From Streptomyces sp. NBC_00390 (GTDB taxonomy: Bacteria; Actinomycetota; Actinomycetes; Streptomycetales; Streptomycetaceae): a stretch of 64,000 nucleotides of DNA. The notes beneath the pieces were generated by a model. The model did no database searches. It worked only from the letters and a program-made list of their open reading frames with translations, and was not told the origin of the DNA. The stretch is taken from the NCBI RefSeq assembly GCF_036057275.1, contig NZ_CP107945.1:1054001-1118000 (forward strand), written 5' to 3'. A program made the translations under genes and the position numbers. Numbering within the stretch: position 1 is the first letter of the stretch; each line of letters begins with the position of its first letter. This document shows positions 18,358-26,704 of this stretch, in pieces.

Positions 18358-19356
18358 ATGTCTGACACGCCTGTGCTGCTGAGCAGCGAAATACCTTCCT
18401 TGTCCCCGATCATCGACCTTGCGGTGGTCGAGGTGGGCGGCGGTCCGCTGGTGGTCTGCGCCGACCGCGACGGTGCCGTGTGGACCTGGGACCCGCAGCG
18501 GGACCTGTGGCAGAAGCGGCCATTGGCATACGCGTTTGCTGAAGATCCGCTCGCCGTCGAGTACCCCGACGCCGAGAACGAGCTGAACTCGCTGGCCGCG
18601 GCGGTTTCCGGCAGCCGCGTGCTGCTGGCGGCCGGTGGCCATGAACAGGGCTCCGCCCTCTGGGATCTGGGGAGCGGCGAACTGCCCCGGGGGGCAAGGT
18701 ACGGCGAGCCTTACGTCGGGTCCATGGCCACCGTGAAGGGAGAGGGGCCACCGCGGTTCGTGACGGGTTCGGATGCCGGAGTCCTGGTGTGGGGACTGTC
18801 CGCCGAGGAGCTCCAGGTGGAACTACCGGACAGCGACATCCACGGCATCTGCACTGTCGCCACCGCACGGATCAACGGCCGCTCGCTGGTGGTGGCGGGC
18901 GGTAGCGACGTGGGCATGTGGGACCTGGCGCGGGACGAGCAACTGGCTTCGTTCTACCCGGATGACGGCAGTGTCGAAGCGGTCGCTGTGTCCCAGATCG
19001 CCGATCGTCCGATCGTGGTGGCGGCGGATCCGGGACAGGTGTACGTATGGGGACTGTCAGGGGACGAGGGCGATGAGCCGATCTACGATCCGATCGTCGG
19101 TCACGAGGGCGGCGTCTCCGCCCTGGACACCGCCACGGTCGGCAACCGGCCCCTCGCGGTAACCGGGGGTGCGGACGCGACCGTACGCATCTGGGACCTG
19201 GCCGAGGGCGGCGCGGGAGTCGGTGCCCCGCTGACCGGCCATCGGGGCGGCGTCACGGTAGTGCGGACCACAATGCTCAACGGCCGCGAAGTCGCCCTGA
19301 GCGCGGGCCTGGACGGCGTGATCCGCGCCTGGGACCTGGCCGCCTTGGTGTCGTAG
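18358..19356 (+). CDS. WD40-repeat beta-propeller protein
   Basis: This 332-residue protein is built of about seven repeats, each ending in a W-D-like dipeptide: VWTWDPQ, ALWDLGSG, LVWGLSAEE, GMWDLARDE, YVWGLSGDE, RIWDLAEGG and RAWDLAALV. It is a single beta-propeller without signal peptide, kinase or protease domain. Such stand-alone propellers usually act as binding platforms in Streptomyces; the partner is not identified. ATG 18358 is used; the ribosome binding site is weak. Confidence 0.8.
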   Translation: MSDTPVLLSSEIPSLSPIIDLAVVEVGGGPLVVCADRDGAVWTWDPQRDLWQKRPLAYAFAEDPLAVEYPDAENELNSLAAAVSGSRVLLAAGGHEQGSALWDLGSGELPRGARYGEPYVGSMATVKGEGPPRFVTGSDAGVLVWGLSAEELQVELPDSDIHGICTVATARINGRSLVVAGGSDVGMWDLARDEQLASFYPDDGSVEAVAVSQIADRPIVVAADPGQVYVWGLSGDEGDEPIYDPIVGHEGGVSALDTATVGNRPLAVTGGADATVRIWDLAEGGAGVGAPLTGHRGGVTVVRTTMLNGREVALSAGLDGVIRAWDLAALVS

Positions 19357-19492
19357 TGGTCGGCTTCGGAGGTCCTTCGGCAGTCGATCAGGTAGCAAGC
19401 ACGGTGGCGGATTCTTCATGGCCACAAACCCGTTCGAGACACCGTTCGCGATCGTGGCACCATGTACGGCATGACGACAAATCGAAAGGTCC

Positions 19493-19885
19493 ATGCCGCG
19501 TAGACGGCCAGACCCCCTCCGGGCCGACATCCCCAGCCGGCCCCGGAGGCCGTATGCAAGGCCCGTCATCGACGACCTGTCCTCACGTGCACTGGCCGAG
19601 GTCGCCCGCCTTGAGCGCACCCGAAACTACCTGCAGCCAGGAGACGTCAGCGCGGCCCTGCGCCTGTGGAAGGACTACGTCCACCGTCCCGAGCGCCAAC
19701 TGTGGGACGACTACGAGTGGGGCAACGTGCACTGGTACTGCTGCGGCAACCCCCTCGAAGCCCGCGCTCTCCTCGACACCGTGATGACGGCCATGCTGCC
19801 TCGAAGCGCCCGCGAACTCCGAACGTTCGTCAGCCGGTTTGACGCCGTCTGGAACCAACCGTCTCCTCCATATGACTCGGACTGA
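19493..19885 (+). CDS. hypothetical protein
   Basis: This 130-residue protein starts with a basic segment (MPRRRPDPLRADIPSRPRRP) and continues with a helical domain containing LWDDYEWGNVHWYCCGNPLE and MLPRSARELRTFVSRFDAVWN. Codon use is Streptomyces-like and AAAGG lies just upstream of ATG 19493. I do not recognise the family. It converges on the immunity gene of the toxin locus, 33 bases apart. Its position at the edge of that locus may be coincidental. Confidence 0.6.
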   Translation: MPRRRPDPLRADIPSRPRRPYARPVIDDLSSRALAEVARLERTRNYLQPGDVSAALRLWKDYVHRPERQLWDDYEWGNVHWYCCGNPLEARALLDTVMTAMLPRSARELRTFVSRFDAVWNQPSPPYDSD

Positions 19886-19918
19886 GGTCAAGAAACAAGC
19901 TCAGCCACAGACGCATGC

Positions 19919-20611
19919 TCAGCCGTCGGCATCTGGATGCCCGTACTCCGCCCGGAACCCACCGATGCGGTCCGCCACCAGCGCGAGCCAGGCCCCCAGC
20001 GTGTAAGACGTAGGCGGGTCAACCTCCATCCCCAATTCGGATACGGCGAGCGCGTAATCGGGCTCCTCAAGACCGAGAGCGAACAGCTCGTGCAGCTCGC
20101 CGACGAGCCGGGCCACGAGCGTGCGGTCAGCCGTGCTGCCGTAGTCGCGTACGGCAGCGTCGTGGTCGGCGAATTCGTCGGACATGTCTTGCGAAAACCA
20201 GCCACCGAGGAATTGGCCGAGCTCGGGGAAGCGGGCGTGCCACTCCCAGTGCGTCTCGGGCATCGCCGCCGGGGGCGGGACCTCGCCCTCCTCGATGCTG
20301 CGCCGGATGAGGTCAGCGAGCAGGACCAGCCATTGCTGGATCTCGGTCTCGGACAGGCCGATGTCCGGCACCGGGTAGAACTCGCCGAGGCGGAGACGGA
20401 GCCGGCCGGGGGGATTCTGAGCGTAGGTGCGGAGCTGCTGCTCTGCGACCGACAGGGCCCACGGGCGGGTGTGCCAGGTGTGGCGCAGATAGGCCGTAAG
20501 TGCCTGGCCGGGGCGTTCGGGGGTGTCGTCGGCGGGCTGGCCGACGTATGCGCTGATCACCTGGTCGAGTTCGCCGTAGCGGCGGTCGAACTCCAGCGGC
20601 TTCATGGACAT
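19919..20611 (-). CDS. CdiI-type contact-dependent inhibition immunity protein
   Basis: This protein of about 230 residues is of the kind that neutralises RNase-type polymorphic toxins (CdiI family). It has MKPLEFDRRYGELDQVISAYVG at the start, an acidic composition and the ALTAYLRHTW and IQQWLVLLADLIRRS helices. It follows a truncated RNase A-like toxin gene by only 7 bases after that gene's stop, the classic toxin-immunity order. ATG 20611 has GAGG 7 bases upstream; the second in-frame ATG is two codons later. A longer open frame to 21505 is a shadow of the neighbours. Which toxin it binds is inferred from adjacency. Confidence 0.7.
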   Translation of the reverse strand: MSMKPLEFDRRYGELDQVISAYVGQPADDTPERPGQALTAYLRHTWHTRPWALSVAEQQLRTYAQNPPGRLRLRLGEFYPVPDIGLSETEIQQWLVLLADLIRRSIEEGEVPPPAAMPETHWEWHARFPELGQFLGGWFSQDMSDEFADHDAAVRDYGSTADRTLVARLVGELHELFALGLEEPDYALAVSELGMEVDPPTSYTLGAWLALVADRIGGFRAEYGHPDADG

Positions 20612-20621
20612 GGGCAGGCCT

Positions 20622-20921
20622 CTACACGTAGATCGGGAACGTGGTGTGCACGACGAACCCGAGCGGACTCGCCGACTCACGCCGGAGCACCACTCGGGCA
20701 GCCCGCACGTCCACGGGTCCGCGTCCCGCGAGGGCCATGCCCTGGAGCAGGACGCGGCCGACCGGCTCAGTGCGCGAGGGCCAAGCGGCCTCGATGGTGA
20801 GGCGGGGGCGGGTGCCCTGGGCGAGCCAGCGGTGGATCGCCTGCTCGTTGCGGGTGACGACCTCCTGGGCGGCCCACTGGGCGGTTTCCCTGTCGGGATA
20901 GGTGGCGGATCGGATGAGCAC
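20622..20921 (-). CDS. orphan CdiA-CT RNase A-like toxin fragment
   Basis: This 99-residue product matches the second half of the bacterial RNase A-like CdiA-CT domain: ATYPDRETAQWAAQEVV parallels STFPDLESAQKYTQYCI in the large toxin at 21550, and GRVLLQG, ARVVLRR and LGFVVHTTFP parallel its end. It lacks the first part of the domain (the GGHTLDKHVGKT segment with the first catalytic histidine), so it is probably inactive alone. It is nevertheless preceded by a reasonable ribosome binding site (GGGAAG) before GTG 20921. It is best explained as an orphan toxin tip left behind or swapped in by recombination, followed by its immunity gene. Confidence 0.65.
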   Translation of the reverse strand: MLIRSATYPDRETAQWAAQEVVTRNEQAIHRWLAQGTRPRLTIEAAWPSRTEPVGRVLLQGMALAGRGPVDVRAARVVLRRESASPLGFVVHTTFPIYV

Positions 20922-20949
20922 TGGGTCTTCCCGGTTCGGCTAGGGCGGG

Positions 20950-21528
20950 TCAGAGGGACTCGAAGGTCCAAAACATGGCGACTTCGGTGTCGTTCACGGC
21001 GATCAGACCGGCATCCCAAAGATCCTGGCTGAACTGTGCCATCCCGGTAACCGGCTGCTCGTAGAAGTCGGGCTGTTCGCCCGTCCAGCTGATGTTGGAG
21101 TAGAAGCGGGTGCCTTCGGGGAACCGGGCAAGGAGGGCCGCGGCCCGCCCTTCCATCTCGTGCCTGCGCTCCTCGAACCGCCAAGTCTTCGAGACATCCA
21201 TGCCGACAATGCCGAGCAGGACCAGCAGAGAGAGCACCGAGGACCTCGGGAGCTCCCGGACCATGCCGCGGAAGCTCTCCGCGTCCTCCGGTGTGGCGGG
21301 GGGCTGGATCCAGGGGTACAGGGGGTCTGCGGGACGCTCCAAGCCGATCTCGTCGTCGTACGGGTCTCGCGCACGCCAGCCACGCGGGTCCTGGGTTTCG
21401 CCGCGGATGAGCGAAGCGACGTCGAACCACCATTCGGACTGCGATCGGGCCGCGACGCCGACGAACGCATAGCGGGCGTCGAACAGCTCGATCGCCTCGG
21501 CCCACGCCTCCGCGTTGGGGTGTTCCAT
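20950..21528 (-). CDS. hypothetical protein, possible immunity protein
   Basis: This acidic protein of about 192 residues lies directly after the polymorphic toxin gene, 21 bases past its stop, which is where the cognate immunity protein is expected. Internal features are FDARYAFVGVAARSQSEWW, a hydrophobic helix SSVLSLLVLLGIVGMDVS around residue 105-122, and a C-terminal beta-rich part (GTRFYSNISW, VAMFWTFESL). I do not recognise a family. ATG 21528 has GGAG 7 bases upstream, better than ATG 21540, which has none. The immunity role is inferred only from position. Confidence 0.6.
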   Translation of the reverse strand: MEHPNAEAWAEAIELFDARYAFVGVAARSQSEWWFDVASLIRGETQDPRGWRARDPYDDEIGLERPADPLYPWIQPPATPEDAESFRGMVRELPRSSVLSLLVLLGIVGMDVSKTWRFEERRHEMEGRAAALLARFPEGTRFYSNISWTGEQPDFYEQPVTGMAQFSQDLWDAGLIAVNDTEVAMFWTFESL

Positions 21529-21549
21529 GTATTGCTCCATCGGTCTGGA

Positions 21550-23259
21550 TTATTCCGGCGCCGAGGTGAGGACGACGAAAGGCGGGTCGAGGTTTGGGTC
21601 GTACTTGAGGCGGGTGGTCACGCCGTGGACATCTTGGACCGGGCCGGCGGTGAAGTCGTCCACTGCCTTGGAGCTTCGCCCGGTCACTGTGGGCCCAGCG
21701 AGCGGGCCCTCGTTCGGGACCGATGGCACACTGAAGGGCTTGGTGGGCGGCTGGGGCGGCGGGTTCTTCAGCCAGTCCTGGATCTCCGGGGTCCTCTGCC
21801 GGATGCAGTACTGGGTGTACTTCTGGGCCGACTCCAGGTCGGGGAAGGTCGACGTTGCGAGCAGGTTCAGCTTGCCCGACGGCTTGGACTCGTCCCGGTG
21901 CCGCTGCAGCAGCTGCTCGTCGGTCTTGCCGACGTGCTTGTCGAGGGTGTGCCCGCCCCCGAGCCCCTCGTTCGTCGCCAGGTCCAGTGAGTACATGTAC
22001 GGGAAGGGGCTCTCGCCGCCGCGCTGCCAGCTGTGCTCCTTCTTGAACTCGTTGAGCGAGCGCGCGCCGAAGCCCTGGGCCCGGGCGATCTCCGCCTGGT
22101 AGGTCGGAGCGCTGAGAATGGCCAGATCCAGCTCCGCGAGGAGGGCGTGGAGTTTGCCGGCCGCCTCATTGAACTCACGGTGGTAGTCCTCGACCACCGC
22201 ATCCACGCCCTCCTTGTCCATGTGGGACCGGAAGATGAGCACGATTGTGCCGACGACCCCGCCGACCACTCGCTTGGTTATCTCCTTCCAATCGAAGCTC
22301 GGCAACAGGTCGTTGGCCGTGGCCTTCGTGGCGTTGATGCCTGCTTGTGTGGTGAACTCTCTGGTCTTCTTCCCGACGTCGGACACGTGTTCCAGGATGT
22401 CGGCGACCGCGTCCGCGGTCTTCTTCAGCACGTCGATGATGGGCCGCCGACCGGACGGCGGGAGGTCCTTGGTGGTTCGCCATTCGCGGCCGCCGGTCTG
22501 GCTCCGCTGGCCGTCCTCCCCGCGCTGCCGCCCCCAAGCCGTGGTGCCCCAGATGGTCTGGCCGAAGGCCCGCATGGCCGCCTGCCACTCGCCCCTGTCC
22601 CTCGGGTTGGTGATCGTGGCGATGGCGTCGTTGAACTCCTCCGAGGACTTCACGGCCTCGGAGCCGATCTTCCGCCACGCCTTGGCCATGTCCCGGACCT
22701 CGTCGTCCCTGATGCCCGGAGTGATCTCGTGGACCTTGCCGAGGCGCAGGCCGTGCTCGATGGCCGGCCGGATTACGTCCGCGAGGAAGTCGGGGAAGTC
22801 GCCGAGCACGCCGGAGATCCACCACGAGTCGACGTCCTCGCCAGTGCCCGTCCATTTGATGGGATTGACCGGCCCGAAGGGCGGCGTCTTGTTGATGACG
22901 ACCGGCTCCGGGCGTCCGGTCGGCTGCGGGCCCTTACGGCCGCTCGCCTCCCATTCCGCTAGCACATAGTGGTTGGCGGTGAGTGTCAGTCCGACGGCGG
23001 CGCCTCCGATGCTGACCACACCCCGGCCCCAGGCCTCCAGGAACTTGTCGACGACCTGCTGGTACGCCTCGGCGAACTTGTCGGCGGCCCAACCGGTCCC
23101 GGCGGACTGGTTGTACTTGTTCAGTATGTCGACCAGGCCGAAGGGCCGCTCGGAGTGATTGAATTGCGCGTCCTTGACCAGGTCCGAGGCGTAGTAGACG
23201 TGCACGGGCTGGATGTCGAAGCCCCCGTTCTGCGCGGGGGACGGCGGCGGTCCTGCCAT
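21550..23259 (-). CDS. WXG100-associated polymorphic toxin with C-terminal RNase A-like domain
   Basis: In this 569-residue protein the N-terminal ~300 residues are helical, with a hydrophobic patch near residue 85-105, as in toxins exported through ESX/type VII-like systems. A linker with a hydrophobic segment (RVVGGVVGTIVLIF) follows. The C-terminal ~150 residues form the bacterial CdiA-CT RNase A domain: GGHTLDKHVGKTDEQLLQR, then STFPDLESAQKYTQ and a C-terminal VTTRLKYDPNLDPPFVVLTS. Family knowledge says it cleaves RNA in competing cells. The ATG at 23259 overlaps the preceding WXG100 stop by one base (TGATG), so the three genes form one operon. The longer frame to 23382 is rejected. Confidence 0.8.
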   Translation of the reverse strand: MAGPPPSPAQNGGFDIQPVHVYYASDLVKDAQFNHSERPFGLVDILNKYNQSAGTGWAADKFAEAYQQVVDKFLEAWGRGVVSIGGAAVGLTLTANHYVLAEWEASGRKGPQPTGRPEPVVINKTPPFGPVNPIKWTGTGEDVDSWWISGVLGDFPDFLADVIRPAIEHGLRLGKVHEITPGIRDDEVRDMAKAWRKIGSEAVKSSEEFNDAIATITNPRDRGEWQAAMRAFGQTIWGTTAWGRQRGEDGQRSQTGGREWRTTKDLPPSGRRPIIDVLKKTADAVADILEHVSDVGKKTREFTTQAGINATKATANDLLPSFDWKEITKRVVGGVVGTIVLIFRSHMDKEGVDAVVEDYHREFNEAAGKLHALLAELDLAILSAPTYQAEIARAQGFGARSLNEFKKEHSWQRGGESPFPYMYSLDLATNEGLGGGHTLDKHVGKTDEQLLQRHRDESKPSGKLNLLATSTFPDLESAQKYTQYCIRQRTPEIQDWLKNPPPQPPTKPFSVPSVPNEGPLAGPTVTGRSSKAVDDFTAGPVQDVHGVTTRLKYDPNLDPPFVVLTSAPE

Positions 23260-23582
23260 CAGGCGGCCCCCCAGCCGCGCAATACAGCCTGGTGCGCGGA
23301 GGCGTAGGTGGAGTGGCCCTTGACCACCATCTCGTGCAGCCAGGCCTGGGCCGCCTCCAGATCCTGGGCAGACAGATCCCATTTGTCGAGCTCGTCGACA
23401 AATGCTTGGCGCGCCTCACCATCCCAGGTCAGAACGACCTTCTCTACTCGCGGATAGAGCAGGTCCAGCTTTTCGTTGAGCTTCTTGAGGATGTCCTCGA
23501 GATCGGCCGCGAGCCTCCGCAGGGTCGCGAAGTCGACTGCTATGTGGTCGTCATCCGACGGCAAGTGTCCCCCTGATGTCAC
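23259..23582 (-). CDS. WXG100 / ESAT-6-like protein
   Basis: This 107-residue helical hairpin protein has the turn motif VLTWDGEAR (W-x-G-like, residues ~50-57) between two amphipathic helices. WXG100 proteins are secreted through type VII systems and here probably help deliver or fold the toxin encoded immediately downstream. Start GTG 23582 overlaps the upstream stop by four bases (GTGA), indicating coupling; a TTG six codons in, with GGGGG upstream, is an alternative. No type VII secretion ATPase is in the window. Confidence 0.75.
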   Translation of the reverse strand: MTSGGHLPSDDDHIAVDFATLRRLAADLEDILKKLNEKLDLLYPRVEKVVLTWDGEARQAFVDELDKWDLSAQDLEAAQAWLHEMVVKGHSTYASAHQAVLRGWGAA

Positions 23583-23983
23583 AAGTCGGCGATGTGGCTC
23601 TGCGGCTTCTGCGGGGCCGGCGCCCCGGCGTCGGGGTTCGGCGTGGAGAGTTCATCTGCCTCAGCGGCCACATCGACCGAGCTCTGGATCCGCCTGAAGC
23701 GATCCATGATGTCCAACTCCTGCTCGGTGAACCCGTCCCGACTCAGACGCACGGCCTGTTCGAGCGTCTTCATGACCTCACGGAGGCGTACGGCGTCCTC
23801 CGCGACCCCCCGGTGGAGAGCCCGATAGACCTTCGCCGCGGGACCGCGCCAGCCGGCCTCGATCACGTCGACGATCTCGTCCATGCGCTTGACCTGTTTG
23901 TTCAGGTAGTACTGCATATCGTCGAGGTCATTCGCGAGGACGGTCAATTTGTCACTGGATGCCCGGAGGTTGGATTCATCCAC
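23579..23983 (-). CDS. WXG100-like protein
   Basis: This protein of about 134 residues has two helices joined at IEAGWRGPAAKVYRALHRG, the WXG signature at residues ~43-46, and a disordered tail rich in Pro, Ala and Asp. It is the first gene of the toxin operon. GTG 23983 is preceded by GGGGAG at 7 bases; the frame continues to 24304 but that part is not protein-like. The pair of WXG100 proteins may form a heterodimer that carries the toxin, which is inference from similar loci. Confidence 0.75.
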   Translation of the reverse strand: MDESNLRASSDKLTVLANDLDDMQYYLNKQVKRMDEIVDVIEAGWRGPAAKVYRALHRGVAEDAVRLREVMKTLEQAVRLSRDGFTEQELDIMDRFRRIQSSVDVAAEADELSTPNPDAGAPAPQKPQSHIADL

Positions 23984-24529
23984 AGACTGCTCCCCTCGTC
24001 TCCTGCACATCAACACCGGTGATACACATCGGTATTCAATAGGTGTCTTGACCAACTCTATCGGCACGTTACAGACGGTCAGACGGTGAGGGGGAAGAAG
24101 TGGCGCGTCTCTGACCTCCGCCACCGTGCGTCCGTGCCACCCTCGGAGCTCACTGAGTACGCGAACCCCGCTCTCCTCCCACCCGCGGGCCCGCCGCCGC
24201 ACCGTGACAGCCGCCCGTTTCGAGTGTCCCCAGCGCTCAACAGGCCGAAGCGGTCGCCCCAGGCGCACATGTCCCGATGCCGCGACCTCGAGGAGATCCC
24301 ACACCCTCTTCCGGACCGCTCATGCTGCTCAACTGGGCATGTACCGAAATCTCTGGCACTTTGAGCATGCATCCGCCCCTCAGTTCGGCGAACGCCCGCG
24401 GGCCGGGAACCTGCGGGTGATCACCAACCGCATGAAGATGGAACTCTGACAAAGGGTCTCTGCCCCCGTGGTTATGCAGTACGCGGCGAGTCAACACGCT
24501 GGGCTCAGGAATTGCCCGTCAGCAGACGG
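23984..24529. other. intergenic region upstream of toxin operon
   Basis: This 546-base stretch lies between the toxin operon (leftward, starting at 23983) and the 3' end of brxHI. It must contain the toxin operon promoter: the part at 24005-24070 is clearly more AT-rich than its surroundings, but I could not fix -35/-10 elements. CCGTC/GACGG at about 24515-24528 (minus strand) is a weak stem just past the brxHI stop and could end the BREX transcript. Short open frames here do not look coding. Confidence 0.4.
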
Positions 24530-26704
24530 TCAGCTGGGTATCAGCGCGCCCCCGCCTTCACCGCCTGCACCCCCGTGATGAAAGCGAACAGGTTCCATCA
24601 GCGCTGCCCGCGCTCCCTCGAAGTCCGCCAGCCGTGCGGCCACCGTGGCGACGGCAAGTCGCTCCGGGAGCGCTGCCGAGAACTTGAGGCCGCGCACTGC
24701 GCGCCGGTCCACGTCGGGGAGCACTAGCGCGTCACCCGCACTCTCGCGGGCCACACGCCAGAGAGCAGGGGTCAGATCCTCACGCAGTCGTACCCAGCTG
24801 TCACTCGGTCGCTGCACGGGGTCGGCGATCGACGGAAGGGTGGCGGCGAGGGTGGAGTTGGCCCGATATCCCGCCCATGTCCACCAACGCACGTCATCAC
24901 CGACCCGTGTGACCAACGTTCCGCCCGGGTGCACGGTGTCCGGTGCTTCGTCCTCGCGTTGCTGAGCCAAGCACGCCTCCGCGCGCCTGGTGAGCGCCAC
25001 CGGCGGGTTGGCTCCGAGTAGTACGTCACGCATGGCGCGCGTGATTGCGTAGGTCAGGCCGGCGACGCCGCCGTTCATCCACTTGGCGATTCCGCCTCCG
25101 TCGGCGGGCTCGACGAAGACGCGCTTGCGCACCCAGTCGATGAATGTGACCTGCCAACTGCGTCCGCCCAGCAGCAGCCGCCTCGGCCCTGGCCGTTCCT
25201 CAGTGAGAACGGACGGGTCGGTCCGGCCGATTTCCGTACGCCCGGACAGGACGGTGAACTGGGGCGGCGCCGTGAAGGACGCTGTCAGTTCGATGAAGTG
25301 CCGTTTGCCGAAGCGGCGCTCCGCTTCGGGTCCGACGAACATCAGTCCGCCGTCCTCGTCGAGGAAGCCTTCATCGAGCAAGTGGCGCAGAATCGGGGCT
25401 GCCGAGCTGTCAAAGGGAGCGAGCCCGTTCCATTGCTCGGCCCACAACCGGTCTCCGAGCTTGTGCTGTTGGAGGGTGACGGCGAGGAGCTGCTGCGCGG
25501 CGAGGTGGCGCGGTTCGGGCGGCGCAACAACCGGTTCCACCCAGCCGCGGCCCCACAGGGTGAGCAGTCCGGCCGCCTGGAGCAAGGTTTCCTTACGTGT
25601 GGTGAGGAAGAGGCAGTTGCGGATGGTGTCTGCCCGGCGGCCTGTACGTCCGATGCGTTGCAGGAACGAGGCGACGGTGGCAGGCGAGTCGATCTGGACG
25701 ACCCGGTCCAAGTCGCCGACGTCGATGCCGAGTTCCAGGGTGGACGTGGAGACGATGACGCAGTCGCGTGCCTCGGCGAACGCCTGCTCCGAGCGGGTCC
25801 GCTCATCAATGGAGAGAGAGGCGTGGGACAGGAACACGGTCACTTCGCGAGCTCGCAGCGCGGCGCCGAGCTCTTCGACCTGTCGGCGGGACTCGCAGAA
25901 GACAAGCCGCTTCTCGCCGCGGTGGAGTGCGGCGACGAGTTTGGCCGCGTTCTCCAGCGACCCGACGTAGTCCAGCTCGACCTCGCCTGCAGGGCGGGAC
26001 TTGGCCGCCGAAGCTGCCAAGTCAAGGCCAGGAGCAATGACCCGGCCCGGACGCTTCCCCTGGCCTGCGCCTTGGAGCCAGCCGAGCAGATACTGCGGAT
26101 TTCCCACCGTCGCCGACAGTCCGATCCGTTGGATGGGCCTGCCGGTGACCCGCTCCAGTCGTTCCAGTACAGCGAGCAGATGCCAGCCCCGGTCGTCGCC
26201 TGCGAATGCGTGCACCTCATCGACGACGACGGCTCGCACACTGCCCAGCAGGTGCGCATGGTCGGTCTTGACGCCGATGAGCATGGCTTCGAGAGATTCC
26301 GGCGTAGTGAGCAGGATGTCCGGCCGCTCGGTACGGATGCGCTGCCGTTGGGACTGCTTGGTGTCGCCGTGCCAGAGGGCGGCCCGCCGGCCCAGCCACT
26401 GCGCGTAGGAGTCGACGCGTATGACGAGGTTGTTGAGGAGCGCCTTGAGCGGGCACAGGTAGAGCACCGAAGTGCCGGTCCACTTGTGTTGTGCCATGGC
26501 CGACAGCACCGGGAAGCAGGCGGCCTCGGTCTTGCCGCCGGCCGTTGGGGCGAGCAGCACGGCGTCGTCGCCGTCCATGACGGGCGCGATCGCTTCTCGT
26601 TGCAGCGGCCGCAGGTCGGGCCAGCCTAGGCTGTTGACGATGTGGTGCAGCAGGACGGGGTCGAGTCTGTCGAGTACGTCCGGTGCGCTTGCGTCCGCTG
26701 TCAT
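24530..26704 (-). CDS. brxHI: BREX-2 helicase BrxHI (Lhr-like superfamily 2)
   Basis: This 724-residue SF2 helicase has every core motif: Walker A APTAGGKTEAA (~residues 52-62), TTPESLEAM, DEVH box VVDEVHAF (~165), LSATVG, the second RecA domain with STSTLELGIDVGD and motif VI QRIGRTGRR. A long C-terminal extension (residues ~400-724) is like Lhr-family helicases. BrxHI is a core component of type 2 BREX, and the gene follows brxD with a four-base ATGA overlap, so both are translated together. It probably acts on phage or host DNA during discrimination; the exact role is not known in the family. Confidence 0.88.
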   Translation of the reverse strand: MTADASAPDVLDRLDPVLLHHIVNSLGWPDLRPLQREAIAPVMDGDDAVLLAPTAGGKTEAACFPVLSAMAQHKWTGTSVLYLCPLKALLNNLVIRVDSYAQWLGRRAALWHGDTKQSQRQRIRTERPDILLTTPESLEAMLIGVKTDHAHLLGSVRAVVVDEVHAFAGDDRGWHLLAVLERLERVTGRPIQRIGLSATVGNPQYLLGWLQGAGQGKRPGRVIAPGLDLAASAAKSRPAGEVELDYVGSLENAAKLVAALHRGEKRLVFCESRRQVEELGAALRAREVTVFLSHASLSIDERTRSEQAFAEARDCVIVSTSTLELGIDVGDLDRVVQIDSPATVASFLQRIGRTGRRADTIRNCLFLTTRKETLLQAAGLLTLWGRGWVEPVVAPPEPRHLAAQQLLAVTLQQHKLGDRLWAEQWNGLAPFDSSAAPILRHLLDEGFLDEDGGLMFVGPEAERRFGKRHFIELTASFTAPPQFTVLSGRTEIGRTDPSVLTEERPGPRRLLLGGRSWQVTFIDWVRKRVFVEPADGGGIAKWMNGGVAGLTYAITRAMRDVLLGANPPVALTRRAEACLAQQREDEAPDTVHPGGTLVTRVGDDVRWWTWAGYRANSTLAATLPSIADPVQRPSDSWVRLREDLTPALWRVARESAGDALVLPDVDRRAVRGLKFSAALPERLAVATVAARLADFEGARAALMEPVRFHHGGAGGEGGGALIPS

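Noticed and set aside
18165..19385. WD40 gene flanked by a direct repeat, suggesting insertion
   Set aside because: The two flanking stretches match only loosely and may be unrelated GC-rich sequence.
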